Origin: Hortaea werneckii
Taxonomy: Eukaryota; Ascomycota; Dothideomycetes; Mycosphaerellales; Teratosphaeriaceae
Reading direction: 5' to 3'
Length of the DNA stretch: 64,000 nt
Assembly: GCA_037044905.1 (NCBI GenBank)
Contig: JBAOKB010000048.1
Coordinates: forward strand, 620,001 to 684,000
Shown here: in pieces, positions 1 to 11,027 of the stretch
How positions within the stretch are numbered: the first letter of the stretch is position 1
Layout: every line of letters starts with the position of its first letter
The notes under the pieces: generated by a model
What the model was told of the DNA's origin: nothing
What the model saw: the letters and a program-made list of their open reading frames with translations, nothing else
Database searches by the model: none
Position numbers and translations under genes: made by a program

Positions 1-292
1 TTGCAATGCGACAGAGAGGAGTTGCGTTGATGTACTTCCAAAGAGCGGGAAGAAGCGAGTCTGTATGCGCGCGCGCTACTTCCATAGACCAATGATGTGG
101 TGTGACCGGGTTCGGCAAGGTACATGCCTACATAGTAGGTGAGATGATATTGACGGACGGATAAGTTGCTGAGAAAAGATCTTACGTGCCCTCGCGACTT
201 TTCCATTCGTGATGGCTGCAGTTAACCGGCAAAACGTATTGTCCATATTTGTGTGACAGATAGCATGTTATTCAACTCAACACGTCAGGCTG
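1..292. other. Left-edge flank, no gene seen
   Basis: This is the 3' flank of the Pex11C-like gene on the minus strand. I see no coding region, repeat or RNA gene in it. Confidence 0.5.
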
Positions 293-1185
293 TTAGGCCA
301 CGGCCCTGCGGTCACTCGTCTCCTCCCAAGCATTCAAAAGACCGATGACTCCTGGTATCATCCCACCAAGACCCAACCAGGTGTCGTTCACAGGACTGTT
401 GTTCTCGTCCTCGAAACTCCAGTGCAGCGTCACTGGTAGCCAACCAGCATTGGCATATGCATCCCGTTGCCATTTTCTACGCAGAGCCTCGCTCTGTATC
501 TTGAATTCCTTTTCGTCACCTTCTCTGGCCTCCTTGGCCCCGAAGTCTTCCTTGTACCTCAACTGTCGTACTCGCAAGAGCCGTAAACCATCCACAAGCA
601 CCTGCGCCAGCCAGAACCGGTTGCTCCAGACCGCCCATTTGTTTTCTCTCCATGTCCACTTCTCGCCTCTTAGAACACCCTTGCTTGCGAGGTATGCTCC
701 GTTTTCTAGGAGCTGAAAGGTTGCCCCGTTGCGACGTGCGCCCAGGTTACAGCTTTAGCGGTGCGTCGCCAGGAGGCTTTAATAGTTTTCGCGAGCGGAA
801 TTGTAAATCCCTACCAAGCCCCATAGCCTGAAGAATATCCAGTAGTCCTGCATCACGTCTGCCAGTGTCTTCACGCTGGCACATAGCTCTGCTAACCGGG
901 TCTGGGGAGGTTCAATCTCGGCCATGAGGATCTCGCCTGGCAGCATCGACTTGGACGCGTTGGTTGCCATTGCGACGGCAAGTCTTTCGTACTGTCGCTC
1001 GAGGAGGTGGCGCAAACGCGCATGCACGAAAATAGCTGTGAAGCATACTGTCGTGATGAGGCTTTCGACGCCAGCGGACGTTGATAGGGTACGATGTAGG
1101 TGAGCAAGGAAGGCGTCTGACCGGTTGCCCACTGGCCGTAATGCATAAGCAGGCTTCGAACGCTGTTAACCACACGGCTGGCCAT
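293..1185 (-). pseudogene. Pex11C-like peroxisomal membrane protein, reading frame broken
   Basis: The translated blocks resemble fungal Pex11C-type proteins, which act in peroxisome proliferation at the peroxisomal membrane. The N-terminal block (about 1150-782) contains SDAFLAHLHRTLSTSAGVES and ends in LWGLVGIYNSAREN. The C-terminal block (about 728-293) contains LENGAYLASKGV and GWLPVTLHWSFE. Between them, recognisable Pex11 sequence continues (PPGDAPLKL, then VTWAHVATG), but each piece lies in a different frame. Single-base losses near 784, 750 and 725 would restore one frame, and a further break near 1158 separates the likely start (ATG at 1185) from the body. No GT-AG intron can bridge the 725-785 stretch. 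Each break lies next to a short homopolymer, so consensus error is as plausible as true decay. The family call is firm; gene status is open. Confidence 0.65.
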
Positions 1186-1648
1186 GATGGTAGCTAATGT
1201 GGATGTGGTGCGAGTGGGTTCGAGGCAGCAGGGTTCTGCTTGTTAGTCGTTGGTGATCGATGCGGATGAGTGGAAATGCGCAAGGACGAGCAGAAACCTA
1301 GTCTGGCATTCAATGAATGCACATGATTGTGATATAATTTCAAGTGGTTGCGACCTGCACATACGAACACATTATATACTGTATCTAGCTGCCCAGGCTC
1401 GCCAGGTAAGCTCGGAGACAGGGCTCTGGACGGGATGTAGCTTCCTATTGCGGAATATTCCCGCCGGAGCAATGTAGTGAACTTCCATATCGGACAACTT
1501 GCTTCTTATCGCCATTGTTGTCTACAGTACTCCATGAAGCAGCACGGTCTATCCGATTGCAACAATTAGCGACTGACTGTCATGTTAGATCATTAGAATA
1601 TCGTCTCTACATTCGAACACAACATAATTATAACTGCTTCTCCCGACA
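1186..1648. other. Divergent intergenic region, Pex11C-like / Ubc6-like
   Basis: This space separates the 5' ends of two divergently oriented genes and probably holds both promoters. No gene, repeat or clear motif is visible. Confidence 0.45.
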
Positions 1649-2493
1649 ATGTCATCGAAGAACCCAACCATCAAGCGGATACTAAAGAGGCGCAAGAGCT
1701 GGCCCACCAACCATCCGCAGACTACCATGCCGCTCCGCTAGAAAGCGACCTCTACGAATGGCACTTCACGCTCCGAGGCCCTCCAGCACCGTCTCCGTTC
1801 GACGGCGGCCTATACCATGGCCGAATTGTCTTACCTCCCGCGTACCCGCTCAAGCCACCAAGCTTTCGCTTCCTAACCCCAACTGGCCGATTCGAAGTCA
1901 ACCGAGAAATCTGTCTGACTATCAGCGCTCACCACGAAGAATCATGGCAGCCAGCATGGGGTATAAGGACGGCATTAGTTGCAATCAGATCGTTCATGGA
2001 CACGAGCGCGAGCGGTCAGCTCGGAGGCATGGATGCCTCGGAAGAGGTGCGGAAACGACTCGCGAGTCAAAGCCGAGCATGGAAATGTCCGACCTGCAAC
2101 AAGACCAACGAGGAGGTCATGAAGGAGCAGGAGGAGGCGGTGGAAGAGCAAGGCGACAGCGCGCAGAAGGCGGACGAAGTCCCCGAAGAGCTGCGTCTCG
2201 CGTACCGGGAGGATCTTAGTAAGAACAGTGCGAAAACAGGGCAGGAGACGAAGGATGATGCGACGGCTCAGAAGCCAGAGCCTGCTCCCTCACAGAGCCA
2301 GCCAGCGCAGAGTACGGTGGCTGCTCAAGCAACGTCTCAGTCTCCTCAGGCACCTGTGCCAGCTATGAGACAACCGCCAGCTCAGCAAGCACCCAGACGA
2401 CAGGAAGAAGCAGTGCCAGCTTGGATTGACAAAGCCATATACGGTGTTGTCATTGCACTGATCATTCTGCTCTACCGCAAGCTGGTCTCTTGA
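1649..2493 (+). CDS. ubc6: Ubiquitin-conjugating enzyme E2, Ubc6/UBE2J type, with a 1-base frame break
   Basis: This is a tail-anchored E2 of the endoplasmic reticulum membrane that serves ER-associated degradation. The start ATG at 1649 gives MSSKNPTIKRIL, the usual fungal Ubc6 start. One base is then missing near 1688, and the rest of the protein runs open to 2493 in the -1 frame. The UBC fold is clear (LYEWHFTLRGPP, YPLKPPSFRF). The catalytic cysteine lies in REICLTIS near residue 88 and is followed by HHEESWQPAWGIRTAL, the J-class hallmark. A low-complexity Gln/Pro/Ala linker leads to a C-terminal hydrophobic tail anchor (about residues 258-278). Without the break the length would be about 281 residues, normal for the family. 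No intron explains the break, so it is either a sequencing error or a null allele. Confidence 0.85.
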
Positions 2494-2816
2494 ATGCTTT
2501 TTCTTTTTTCTGACACTACATTGGGCGTTCTGGCATGCGTTTTGAGATACCCTAGACTACTTTGATAGCCACTGAAACATCACTTGCAAACTGAGTCGTT
2601 GTGAATTACCCACGAGTCGAGGCTATGCCAGGAGACTCGACGACGCTTCAATGGTGGACGTCCTAGTCACTTCACAGAGAAGTATCTTTGCCAAGGGCCT
2701 CGCAGGGCATAAAACATGACACCTTGGTGGGTACTTAGGAAGCACAAAATACTACATGTGCCTTCTCCCATGAGGAAGCTATGTATTAAATATATCAAAC
2801 CGACCCTTAGTACCTG
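2494..2816. other. Convergent intergenic region
   Basis: This short space lies between the 3' ends of the Ubc6-like and glycosyltransferase genes. I see no coding potential or repeat. Confidence 0.45.
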
Positions 2817-4280
2817 CTAAGTCACCAGCTTTCGAGCAGAAGCACCCGTAATCACCTCGTCCATAAAATTCAAGAATTCCTCCTCCTCAACGAACACGTC
2901 GTCACGGTACCAATCCCCAGTATGGTTCACCGAATCGAAGGGCGTCGCGTGCATACTGTAGTATTCATGTCCCAGGAATCTCGCCATGTTCTCAAAGCCA
3001 TAATGTTCCACCGTCGGAGGCAGTATTTGGCCGATTGTCGCGGAGGGTGGTAGGAACATACCATGGGTGAGGCCTGCACCGTGGACGCCGACCAGGATAT
3101 CGGTAGCTTGGTCGAGCTCGAGCTGGGCTTTGAAATCGAGAGTGCTGTAGTCCACTAGATTCATTGTGATCTCTGGGTACCTGGCTTGAAGAGCTTCAAA
3201 AAGAGCGTTGGTATGCAGTAGACGCCGTCTCTGCTTGCGATCGATCATGACAAGCTTTCGCGATGGATTGGGTGTCTGAGAAGCGGGATGGATATTGTAG
3301 AAGTTCAACACCTTCTGTGTCAGGTTGTGTAGCAGTGAAGATTCGCCGCATGGGAGCCTTTCCCAATCTCCTTGCCACAGGGTGTTGGCGATTCCGACGA
3401 GAGGCACGAGAATCCTTTTCGGTGCAGTTTCTTTCCCATTCAACACCTCCTTCAACTTAACTGGCGGTAGTCCTGTGTCTGCAGTCCAAGGATCGAAGTA
3501 TGGTCCAGGCTCTATGTCGTCGAGGATTACGAGTTTGGAAAGCCGAGCGTCTTCCTGTGTAAAGAATGGCATTCCCGTCTTCGGATCTATGCTTCTTCGT
3601 AGAATTTCTACGCTGTTGTAGAGCGAGAATATCTGCAGAATCTCGTGCCACATGTTGTGATCCCATTCCCGCTTGATCAAAAACGAGTACCCTTTCTCAC
3701 TTTCTGAGGCCGATGAGACCGGATGCGGCCCCTCATGCGAACCTAACGACTGGGTGTCTTCGCTAAGATTGATAAACTCCTCGAAAACTTTGAAGACTCC
3801 AGTGTCGAACCAGCCGTAATTTGGTAGGTCCCGTAGGAGAGGAATACCATCTGGCAAGTCGTATTCTTTTCGTAAACGGCAGCTCAATGAAATGGGTTTT
3901 GCTTGGCCAACTTCCCGATTGAACTCTGCCGGCTTGCCCACGCAAAAGGTGTCGAGACGTAGATTGAATGCTTGGTGACTGAAGCATGTCAGACTGGCAG
4001 GTGAGGTAGCGTCGCAGTACTCCGCAAACCGACTGGTGAAGCCACGAATGTAGGCGTCGTCGAATCTATGGCATCTGCTGCTGTTTTCTTGTATTCCTGC
4101 CGCAGACTTATCGCGATTGTGAAAGCGCCAGAGACCTGAGGTCATCTGTATGGCACTGTCATGCATGGACCGCCACCGCTTGCGCGAGAGGAGTAGTGTG
4201 ACGGCGATGATGAGCAGTGTTAGAAAGACAAAGGGACGAAAGCCACTGCATGACGAACGAAAGCCAGGAGACCAGAACAT
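2817..4280 (-). CDS. Glycosyltransferase family 61 protein (DUF563)
   Basis: A 487-residue type II membrane protein, probably of the Golgi or ER lumen. A short basic/polar N-terminus precedes one hydrophobic segment at about residues 16-33 followed by SRKRW, a signal anchor. The lumenal part carries the GT61 signature VGVHGAGLTHGMFLPP near residues 396-411, then QILPP and an HEYYSMH motif near the C-terminus. The family includes plant xylosyl- and arabinosyltransferases and animal EOGT. Donor and acceptor cannot be told from sequence, and fungal members are mostly uncharacterised. It is a single exon of normal length and converges on the Ubc6-like gene. The family assignment is confident; the substrate is unknown. 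Confidence 0.85.
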   Translation of the reverse strand: MFWSPGFRSSCSGFRPFVFLTLLIIAVTLLLSRKRWRSMHDSAIQMTSGLWRFHNRDKSAAGIQENSSRCHRFDDAYIRGFTSRFAEYCDATSPASLTCFSHQAFNLRLDTFCVGKPAEFNREVGQAKPISLSCRLRKEYDLPDGIPLLRDLPNYGWFDTGVFKVFEEFINLSEDTQSLGSHEGPHPVSSASESEKGYSFLIKREWDHNMWHEILQIFSLYNSVEILRRSIDPKTGMPFFTQEDARLSKLVILDDIEPGPYFDPWTADTGLPPVKLKEVLNGKETAPKRILVPLVGIANTLWQGDWERLPCGESSLLHNLTQKVLNFYNIHPASQTPNPSRKLVMIDRKQRRRLLHTNALFEALQARYPEITMNLVDYSTLDFKAQLELDQATDILVGVHGAGLTHGMFLPPSATIGQILPPTVEHYGFENMARFLGHEYYSMHATPFDSVNHTGDWYRDDVFVEEEEFLNFMDEVITGASARKLVT

Positions 4281-5279
4281 GCTGAAGAGAGAGATGAAAA
4301 GGACGAAAATCTAGTAAGGCACGAGATGGTCGAACAAGATCAGGAAGATAAAGAGAAGCGCCTTGAATGGCTACTGCTGTACGCTGTGAGAGTCCAGGCA
4401 AGCGCGTCCAAGCAAGCACGTCCAGGCAAGCTTCAAACTCACCGTTCGTTGGCGGATGCAGCAAGCCGATACACAGAGGCAGCGAACCTGCCATGGCGAG
4501 GCATGTAGTAGTGCGGTGGTCCGCTTGTGATTTACGCTGGCTGATATTCATGCTCACAAGACTGAACATCCCTTTGCGAAGACGAACTGATTTGAGGGAC
4601 GCCCTCGCTGATACAACATCCGTGTGTGAGGTGGCGTGAGTAAGACTGCACCTAACCGTGTTACTCCCAAACGCCGCTGTGCGTCTGTAGCAGATGTCTC
4701 CTGATAAGCGCGTTCCAAAATTGTGTTCGCCTCTCGAGATTTTGATACATTGGAAAGGAGTCGCCCTCCGTGGTGTACGCTGAGACAGGATGCAAGGCAC
4801 TTGCCTCCGAGCACTCCATGTTTCGATATCCGGGCAGAAGTACTCAAAGCAAAGTCATGCATGCTGTCTGTACCTAGTAGGTAGGAAGGCGACGTGCCAA
4901 CTTGGAAATGTGCGACTGGAACAGACTGCCATCTGCATGCGGAAGGGCAGCTTTCCTTAAGGTTGGGCAGCTCCTAGTCACCGCGGAGATACAACATAGC
5001 AGCGCACAGTATCTATGCTCACTGCGGCAAGGTTGAAGAGAAGCCTGTGGCTCAAGTGTCAGCGCACTGAATGATCAACGTTCCAAGAGGTGGTTGGTGT
5101 CGTCGACATGATGGATGCTGCAGATATGACGCGCTCGTTGCGATCGAGTGGCCAATGCTTCCAGTTCGTCTTCCATTCTCGGCGATATCCGCGTCAAGCC
5201 ATCTCGAGCTTTGTGCGAAGCTGCACTTTACCACCCTGCAGCAGCCAATTGTTCCTTTTTGCCATTGAACTTCACCATC
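4281..5279. other. Divergent intergenic region
   Basis: About 1 kb between the 5' ends of the GT61 gene and the acidic mitochondrial protein gene. The open frames here look like chance reading of GC-balanced DNA. No element was recognised. Confidence 0.45.
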
Positions 5280-6397
5280 ATGTCCTTCTACGGCGCTAGG
5301 GCTGTGCGGGCCTTCCAGTCTTCGCTCAGACATACCGGTGTTCGCGCCACCCCCAGAATAGCTGCTTCAGCGCGCACTCAGCTCGCTGTCGGCAGACGGT
5401 ACGCCAGTGGTGGAAGCCACGGCCATGGCGAGGCGAGCTCTGACCTGCCTTGGTGAGTGCGAGTGCCAGTGATCGGAAGCTGGGGTATCAGCCTGCCTCC
5501 AATAACACTGCTGACTTGCTTAGGCTTCTTGGCGCCTGTGTCGTAACGCCGCCCTGCGTATACTACCTCTTGCCTTCGGAGTCGCACGCTGAGCACCACG
5601 GAGGCCACGAGGAGCACGCCGAGGCTCACGAGGAGAAGGAGGAAGAGCAGGAGGCTCCCCAAGAAGAGGAGACGCCGGCTGAGGAGCCTCAGCCTGAGCC
5701 TGAGCAGGCACCGCAGCAGGAAGAGAAGAAGGACGAGCCGCAAGCCACGGACACGACTGAGGAGCAGGAGAAGGCTAAGGAGAGCGAGGAGACCGCCAAG
5801 CCATCCGGCACTGAGGGCGAGTCCCAGCCCATGAGCAACGACGTCAACAAGATCTCGTCCAAGACAGAGGAGGGCACTGCTGAGCAGAAGGACCAGCCCG
5901 AAAGCAGGGGCAACAAGGAGAATGTCAGCTTCAAGGGCAAGATGAAAGAGGACGCCGAGGGCCAATCCGACAACCGCAAGAGGGAGCCTGACAGCAAGGG
6001 CGCCTACAAGAAGCGCATCGACTCTGGACTGGGCAAGGACCTAGGCGCATCTGACAACCCGGCAAGTGACGATGAATCCCAGCAAGTTGATGCTGTAAGC
6101 GTTGTTTTTGGTGTTTTCTTGATTTCCCGCCTCTGATTTACCTGTTCCTCTGTCGCGTTCCGTGTCTATATCTTGGAGACTTCAGAACAGCATACTAATA
6201 CGAATCCACAGGCCTCTAGCGCGAAGCAGGCAGCCAAGGGCTCCGGCGATATCTCTGGTAAGCAATACGGCCTCTCGACCACCGCCACCCGTCACTCGCA
6301 CCAGATCGACCAGGACCCGTCCAAGTCCAAGAAGCCGGAGGGCCCGGAGACCGCCAAATCGATGGGCACTATCGACCCGAACAGGCCCCAGGTGTAA
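5280..6397 (+). CDS. Acidic mitochondrial membrane protein, conserved fungal, function unknown
   Basis: Three exons: 5280-5452, 5524-6094 and 6212-6397. The introns have GTGAGT/TTAG and GTAAGC/CACAG ends, and the second contains a TACTAAT branch site. The phases join exactly to give 309 residues. The N-terminus is Arg/Ala/Ser-rich without acidic residues (about 1-46), as in a mitochondrial presequence. One short hydrophobic segment follows at about residues 59-75 (LLGACVVTPPCVYYLLP). The remainder is highly charged and low in complexity, rich in Glu, Lys, Gln and Pro, with a conserved-looking end (YGLSTTATRHSHQID). The layout suggests a protein anchored in the inner membrane with a soluble disordered tail. 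I do not recognise a named orthologue. Confidence 0.75.
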
Positions 6398-7189
6398 TTC
6401 CTTTTTCGACGTAGCAGTTGAAAAGGCGCTTGATCTTTCTGTCCACGTCTGTAGAAAAAGAAGCGAGCGTGAAATTGTGGTTGGTGTACATATAGTGCAT
6501 GTAAAACTGGGTCCGTCTAGCGTTTCTCCCTTTTTCCCAGAACGTCAATCTCATTCGTGTCACGTCTTGTAACCCGTCTGTCTGGTCTTGATAAAGCGCG
6601 AATACTCGCTCAGTAGGCAATGATAGAGAGCATGGGACAGCTTGGCACCCTTTGTCTTAAGGCTGTAGTGGTATTAAATGTCTCATGAAACACTCAAGGT
6701 TACGAGATTGTGTGTCCATTATATACATTGATACAATGTTCCATTTTCGTTGTACAATCGCTTTGCCCAACCGCACTGACGACAGACTCCCCGAAGACTG
6801 AACCCAGCTCCCAAAATATACTTATGTCTTCCGAGTAAAAATACAGACACTTCATGTTCTACCTATCATTTCCTGCGCCAGATAATAATACAGCTATTCT
6901 CAGGAAACCTCGAGGAAGCATTTGCAGATGTAATGCTCGAGGCCCCGCTTCGCGTGTGTCGAGGTCGAAGTGGCCTTCTGCGGCTGCTCAAACGTGCTAT
7001 CGATCATGGGACGCGTATGCTTCATGCTGCCCGGCTGTGTAAAGGGGGCACTGTGATTTCGGCAATTGCGGGATGCGTGGATGATGTTGTATTCGGCCAT
7101 GAATTCCTGCGTCTTTGCTCTTCACACTGTCGCCTATGAAAAGCAAGACAATATTTCTCATGGAAGAATCCAAAGAGTTGATTTCTACC
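6398..7189. other. Convergent intergenic region
   Basis: This contains the 3' flanks of the acidic mitochondrial protein gene and the Tim17-like gene. Small open frames here have no recognisable content. Confidence 0.4.
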
Positions 7190-8079
7190 TCAGGAATGGG
7201 CGTCCGAAGTCGACGTCTGGGGCGCACTTGCCACTGCTGCTTCTTCTTGAACCTGCTGCTTCTTCAACTCTGCGATCTTGTCATCCAAGACCGCAATTTC
7301 GACATCGATCTTGAGCATCTTCTCTCTAAGCATCTCGGCATACTCATCATTGGTGACGTATTTAATCGGCGTCCAGCTTTTCTTCGCCATACGCTCCCAG
7401 AAAGTCTCCTTCGGCCCCTCTACCACGACGGCCGGCTTGGCATAAATAGCATTGTATGTTGCCTGGCCCACGAGTCCACTCAGACCCCACATCAGTGTAG
7501 CCGGAATGACATTACGCCGTCCACGGGTGACAAGAGCTACTAGGCCTCCTGAGACGGCACCAGAGATGCCGCTGGCCTGATACAGCTCGCTCGTCGTGAG
7601 AGCTGAAGGGTCACGTCGAGTTTGGATGAAGGTGCTCCGGCATGTCCAGAAACTAGATCCTAAGGCAAATGTTTGAAGGCCGGATGCAGTGGCGAATAGA
7701 AAGGGAGTGCTACCCTTGAGAATGCCAACTGTACCACCGAAGAGGAAGCCTGCTGTGCCTAGAGGAAAGTGTTAGCACAGCATAAGGAGGATGCTGGCTT
7801 CGGTATGCAAGTAGATTGTGGCGCAGAGGAAGATGAGGACCATGACGGGTATTCTAAAGTACAAAACTTAAGGTATGACTACGAGCTGTCGAGTCGCGTT
7901 CGTTTACGATATGCTTGTTATACCCATTGATACAAGCCCTCTCTTTTTCCTGCAATTAGAACGAACAAGGGACATGTGATATTTCACGACTTACCACAAG
8001 CTGCTCCGACTTTCAGCGCCGGTTCAATGGCAGCAGCCACTGGGTCATCCACCCTCGCCATACGCTGTTGACCAGCCAT
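7190..8079 (-). CDS. Tim17/Tim23-like small mitochondrial membrane protein, hypothetical
   Basis: Two exons on the minus strand (8079-7995 and 7758-7190), joined by a GTAAGT...CTAG intron, give 217 residues. Gly/Ala-rich hydrophobic segments (AGFLFGGTVGILKGSTPFLF, QASGISGAVSGGLVALV, and NVIPATLMWGLSGLVGQATY) are arranged like the glycine-zipper helices of Tim17/Tim22/Tim23-type proteins. A C-terminal heptad-rich stretch (about residues 180-205, IDVEIAVLDDKIAELKKQQ) probably forms a coiled coil. The gene is divergent from eIF4B, with a 385-bp shared promoter region. This is a common fungal family without an assigned function. The mitochondrial location is inferred from the fold alone. Confidence 0.7.
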
Positions 8080-8464
8080 TGTGTCTGCTGGGTCCTATCA
8101 ACAGCGCATCACAACGTATTCGTGTTTGCTCAAAAGGTCAAAAGATCAAAAGGTCAAATACACACATACTGTAGGAAGCCAACAAATGGGGAAGCTCGGG
8201 GTTAAGAAATGGCAGTTCGGCAATGGCAGCCGCCAAAGTGTAACGCGCACGGACCACGCTCACGACTTCATCGACAATTCTGAATTTGAGAAGTTCGGGA
8301 TCAGACCAACCGTTCGCCCACCACGACACGGCACACATTCGATACCGACAGGCGCGAAGCGAGCGCCTGACCCATCCACGAGGAGAAGAAGAGGAGACGT
8401 AGCGTCTTCAGCACTTCGAGGACCGCGCGCACACGAATCGCGTGGTTCGCACACTACCGCAATC
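8080..8464. promoter_or_regulatory. Shared divergent promoter region, Tim17-like / eIF4B
   Basis: The 385 bp between the two start codons must hold both promoters. Near 8129-8157 there are three close copies of an 8-9 base unit, TCAAAAGRT. No TATA box stands out. Confidence 0.45.
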
Positions 8465-10374
8465 ATGGGTACGCACACTCAACCCCATGGCTATGTCGCC
8501 GTAGACGTTCCCCATGGATCCGCGAGCGATACACGTGATCCTGCCTATGATCTGAGCACTATACTGACTCAATAATGTAGCTCCCAAAAAGAAGCAGGAA
8601 AAGATGAACCTGGGTGCGTTCCTCAACGACCAGTCGCTCGGCTCGTGGGCCGACGAGATGGACGCCCAGCCGCTGCCACCACCACCGTCGACGTTCGGCG
8701 CTCGGGACAGAGATGCACCAAGGCGAGAGTACGCTGCGCCAGCGTGGGAGAACGCACGTAGCGGGGCTGGCATGGGCGCGGCAGGCGCCAGCTTTGGTAA
8801 GGCTGTAGCAATAGGACATGTCACATGAAATGCATGCTAACACACCGCTCAGATCGCCCGGGCTATGCAGTACGCGAGCAGCTGCCCCTCCCAGACAAGC
8901 CTCCGTACACCGCACATCTCGGCAACCTTGCCTACGATATTACCCAGGTCGACATTGAAGGTTTCCTCTCCGACTGCCAGGTCACTAATGTCCGCATTGT
9001 CGAGGACAAGCTTGACCGCAAGCCCAAGGGCTTTGGCTATGTCGAGTTTGCTACCCTCGACGGCCTTAAAACCGCCCTGACGAAGACTGAAACGCCTTTT
9101 ATGGGACGTAACATCAAGATTAGCGTTGCCGAGCCGCGTATGTACTCTATCACAACCTGTGGTGACCGTATGCTGACTTTTATATAGCGAAAGAGCGTGC
9201 AGAGTCATCTCGAGACTTCTCCGACTGGTCTCGTAAGGGTCCGCTTCCGGACCTTCCATCTCAGGGTCGCCAGTCATCCCGAGGCTTTACCCGTGGTGGC
9301 GGCTTCGACAATATGAGCGACATTGACAGCGAGCGTGGTGGAAGTAGAAGAGGAGGGTTCTTCGAGGGCGACGGCAAGCAGAGGGATTTCGGCAACTGGG
9401 AGCGTAAGGGCCCGCTCTCGCCAAGCCAAGGCGCCCCGCCCATGCGCGAGGGTGGCAGGGCAAGAGAAGAAGGGCCGACGAGTGAGCGGAGAAGGAGTCC
9501 GGCCTGGGGCGAAGGCAGATCAGATGCTGGCTCTAGACCACCAAGGCCTGTGGCTGCTGAGCGTGCCCCGACTGCCGCTGAGACTGACAACCAGTGGAGA
9601 GCTCGCATGAAGCCGGATCAGCCGTCACCGGCAGCTACTCCGGAGGTCTCAGCACCGACCTCGCCAGCTGCGCCAGAGGGACCCAAGGAGCGTCCGCGAC
9701 TGAACCTTGCGAAGCGTACCGTCTCTGCTGCGAACCCGGATGCTCCCCCAGCGCCCGCCGAGGCAAGCTCTAAGGCTTCGCCATTCGGCGCAGCACGTCC
9801 CGTCGACTCTGCGGCCCGTGAACGTGCAGTTGAGGAGAAGCGCCAGATTGCCATCCGCGAGAAGGCTGTTGCCGACGAGAAGGCTAAGGAAGAGAAGGCC
9901 AAGGCTGACGCCGAGGCAAGAGCTTCCCGTGGCGAGCGTGCAGACAAGGGTCAGGCCGATCAGGAGAAGGTCACTTCACCTTCCGGCCGTGCTCCCAGAG
10001 AGCCCCGTGGCGACCGTCGCACATCCCGTCAGCAGAATGGTCCTCGCGGCGGCCAGCAGAAGAAGGAGAATGGCGAGGAGCAGCAACAACAGAAGGAGCG
10101 CCCGAACTTCAGCATCCTGCAGCGTGACGCTGAAGATGCCGCCGGCGAGGAGGAGCTTGCTGGCCAGCCAGATGCACCGGACGCTAACCTGAACGGTGAA
10201 ATTGTTGGCGACAAGGAGGTCAAGCCGCAGGAGATTGTCAAGGAAGTGTCTGCCGATGGCAGTGCCAAGGCTGATGAGCCGACGGCTGAGGCCATGGAGG
10301 ATGAAGGCTGGTCGACTGTTGCGGCCAAGACTAAGGGCGGCCGTCGCGGCGGTCAGCGAGCCATGGCCTCTTAG
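8465..10374 (+). CDS. TIF3: Eukaryotic translation initiation factor 4B (RRM protein)
   Basis: Four exons: 8465-8468, 8581-8796, 8853-9137 and 9188-10374. All introns are GT-AG and the phases join exactly to 563 residues. The first coding exon is only four bases (ATGG). The N-terminus (MAPKKKQEKMNLGAFL, then SLGSWADEM) is the conserved eIF4B opening. One RRM spans about residues 92-168, with RNP2 LGNLAY near 96 and RNP1 KGFGYVEF near 132. The C-terminal two-thirds is disordered and repetitive, rich in Arg, Gly, Glu and Pro (DFSDWSRKGPLP, DFGNWERKGPLSP), as in eIF4B. The protein stimulates eIF4A helicase and mRNA recruitment in the cytoplasm. The symbol follows the yeast gene. Confidence 0.92.
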
Positions 10375-10934
10375 AAAAAGGCCATGGTCCCTCGCTGGGA
10401 ACGCAAGGCAGCTGCTGGTCTGTCGCGTAACATCAAAATGACCAGCATGGATCCAGAGAATTCGGAGAAGCGGGAGGCAACGGCGTGGAAGAGTGAAGCA
10501 AAAGCTGCCGGCATTGGGCGTACGTCGCACGAAAGTGGAACTCCTCACGGTCAAGATGGTAGAAACGGTGAGGCGGGCAAGGGATGAAGAGGGAACCAAA
10601 CAGGTGTTTGCGCGGGCTTCATTATTCTACCGCTCACCACTCTCGTCTGGCTTCTAACGGCTAATTGTTTCTGGACGATGGATGGCATGACTGTGACAAG
10701 ACGATTTCCGACGCATAGCGTAATCACGGCGTTGGAAGCGGGAAAAGAATGACATCCAAAATAGTGGGGAAGAAGAAGAACAAGTCTTTTTCAACAGCTT
10801 CAGCAACGCATCACGCTATCTCCAACCTCCCCTCCGTCTTCATCCTTCGGCACCGTTGGGCGCAGTAGGCGCTTTTTCTGATTTAATATCGTTCTTGGCA
10901 GGGAGAGAGAGAGAGAGAGTGAGAGAGAGAGAGT

Positions 10935-11027
<93 letters not shown>

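Noticed and set aside
5378..5965. 195-codon Leu-rich minus-strand frame that looks like a membrane protein
   Set aside because: It is the reverse complement of the GAG-rich exon of the acidic mitochondrial protein (CTC/CTT codons read as Leu).
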